This document shows positions 33,867 through 34,485 of a stretch of 34,485 nucleotides of DNA, in pieces. Source of the stretch: Alcanivorax sp. (GTDB lineage Bacteria; Pseudomonadota; Gammaproteobacteria; Pseudomonadales; Alcanivoracaceae); assembly GCA_022449455.1 (NCBI GenBank), contig JAKUPL010000003.1:286307-320791 (forward strand), given 5' to 3'. The first letter of the stretch is position 1. Every line of letters starts with the position of its first letter. The notes under the pieces are model-generated. The model searched no databases, was not told the origin of the DNA, and saw nothing but the letters and a program-made list of their open reading frames with translations. A program made the position numbers and the translations under genes.

Positions 33867-34485
33867 TCAGAGTTCCCGCGGGCGGATGCTGTTTTCATCC
33901 AGGCGGGCGTTGAACTGGTCGATCAGGGTCCGCACGGTGTCGTCGTCGAGCAGCGCCTGGCGGGCCTCCGCCAGCCGCTCGGCGCGGCGGGCCTGGTCCA
34001 GGGCCTCCGGCGTGTCGCCGGCGTCGGCCTCGAACTCCAGATTAAGACGGATGCGGCGCTGGAAGTAGTCGCTGAGAGCGCCGGCCAGCTCCTGGGTGCG
34101 CTCCTGGCTGACCAGCACCTGATGGCCGGTGGCCAGGCGCAGGGTCCAGTAGTCCTGGTCGCGGGCGGTCAGCACCGCGTTGCGGGCCAGGTTGCGCACG
34201 GTGCCGTCCAGCGGCAGCCGTTCCACCAGGGCCGCCCACCAGGTGCCCACCTCCTGGTCGGACTCCGGCTCGGCCAGGGGCATGGGGGTGTCTTCGCGGC
34301 GCGGCGCCGGGGCGCTCTCCACCACCGGTTCGGCGGCGGCCGGCGCCGGGGCCGCCACCGGGGCGCTGTCCGCCATGGCCGGGGGCGCCTCGTCCCAGGG
34401 CGGCGGCACCTCGCGCCAGGGCGGCGGAGCGTCGTCGCGGGCGGCGGGCGGCACCGGCGCGGCGCGCTGCACCGCCGGCGCCCCG
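33867..34485 (-). CDS. dnaX: DNA polymerase III subunit tau/gamma, C-terminal part, runs off the window
   Basis: About 205 C-terminal codons of DnaX are present; the frame is open to the window edge. It starts in an Ala/Pro-rich linker (APVPPAARDD..., PPPWREVPPPWDE), followed by the folded tau C-terminal domain that contacts the polymerase alpha subunit: WWAALVERLPLDGTVRNLARNAVL, YWTLRLATGHQVLVS and LIDQFNARLDENSIRP. The clamp-loader ATPase domain lies outside. The dnaX frameshift site that makes gamma in some species is also not in the window. It leads the dnaX-ybaB-recR cluster. Confidence 0.94.
   Translation of the reverse strand, partial: GAPAVQRAAPVPPAARDDAPPPWREVPPPWDEAPPAMADSAPVAAPAPAAAEPVVESAPAPRREDTPMPLAEPESDQEVGTWWAALVERLPLDGTVRNLARNAVLTARDQDYWTLRLATGHQVLVSQERTQELAGALSDYFQRRIRLNLEFEADAGDTPEALDQARRAERLAEARQALLDDDTVRTLIDQFNARLDENSIRPREL

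Overview
The window is GC-rich, densely coded gammaproteobacterial chromosome. The gene families, the REP-type repeats carried with a RAYT transposase, and the order uvrB / aspartate aminotransferase / tRNA-Asn beside a polysaccharide locus suggest a Pseudomonas- or Alcanivorax-like organism. This placement is inferred; the sequence contains no rRNA. No phage, plasmid or CRISPR features were seen.

Left end (1-2624): the 5' part of an APS kinase gene (cysC) and a SLC13-type permease with two TrkA-C-like domains, probably a sulfate importer. Between them lies a 458-bp unit bounded by inverted arrays of 7-bp repeats and holding one four-helix-bundle (S23/IVS-like) gene.

Catabolic operon (2768-12104, + strand): a promoter and palindromic operator precede a fused FAD monooxygenase / alpha-beta hydrolase, a periplasmic binding protein, two Liv-type ATPases, two Liv-type permeases, an acyl-CoA ligase and a TetR regulator. 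Four junctions are ATGA stop/start overlaps. The set looks like a self-contained system for import, oxidation or hydrolysis, and CoA activation of an unknown, perhaps aromatic, acid or ester.

Middle (12141-20465): housekeeping and accessory genes: DUF1330, YigZ/IMPACT, quinone oxidoreductase, an atypical cation diffusion facilitator overlapping a solute-binding lipoprotein, a Cys-rich copper-storage-like protein, uvrB, an aspartate aminotransferase and tRNA-Asn(GTT). REP and heptad-repeat elements fill several gaps.

RAYT and PHP (20534-22960): a REP-associated tyrosine transposase sits between two inverted copies of a two-REP unit (BIME), followed by a lipoprotein with a PHP phosphoesterase domain and a strong terminator.

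Polysaccharide locus (23179-32754): an initiating sugar-phosphate transferase (+), then on the - strand galE, a TPR/ABC-2 permease fusion, a short Wzt-type ATPase, a sulfotransferase, a GlfT2-like galactofuranosyltransferase, UDP-galactopyranose mutase and a second GT2 enzyme. Together they predict ABC-exported, galactofuranose-containing, possibly sulfated surface glycan. CysC at the left end could supply PAPS.

Right end (32929-34485): recR, ybaB and the C-terminal part of dnaX, the usual dnaX-ybaB-recR cluster.

The most unusual material is (i) four elements, of two sequence families, bounded by inverted arrays of about four 7-bp units, one coding and three non-coding with internal stems; (ii) the monooxygenase-hydrolase fusion operon; and (iii) the TPR-ABC-2 exporter in a Galf/sulfotransferase locus.
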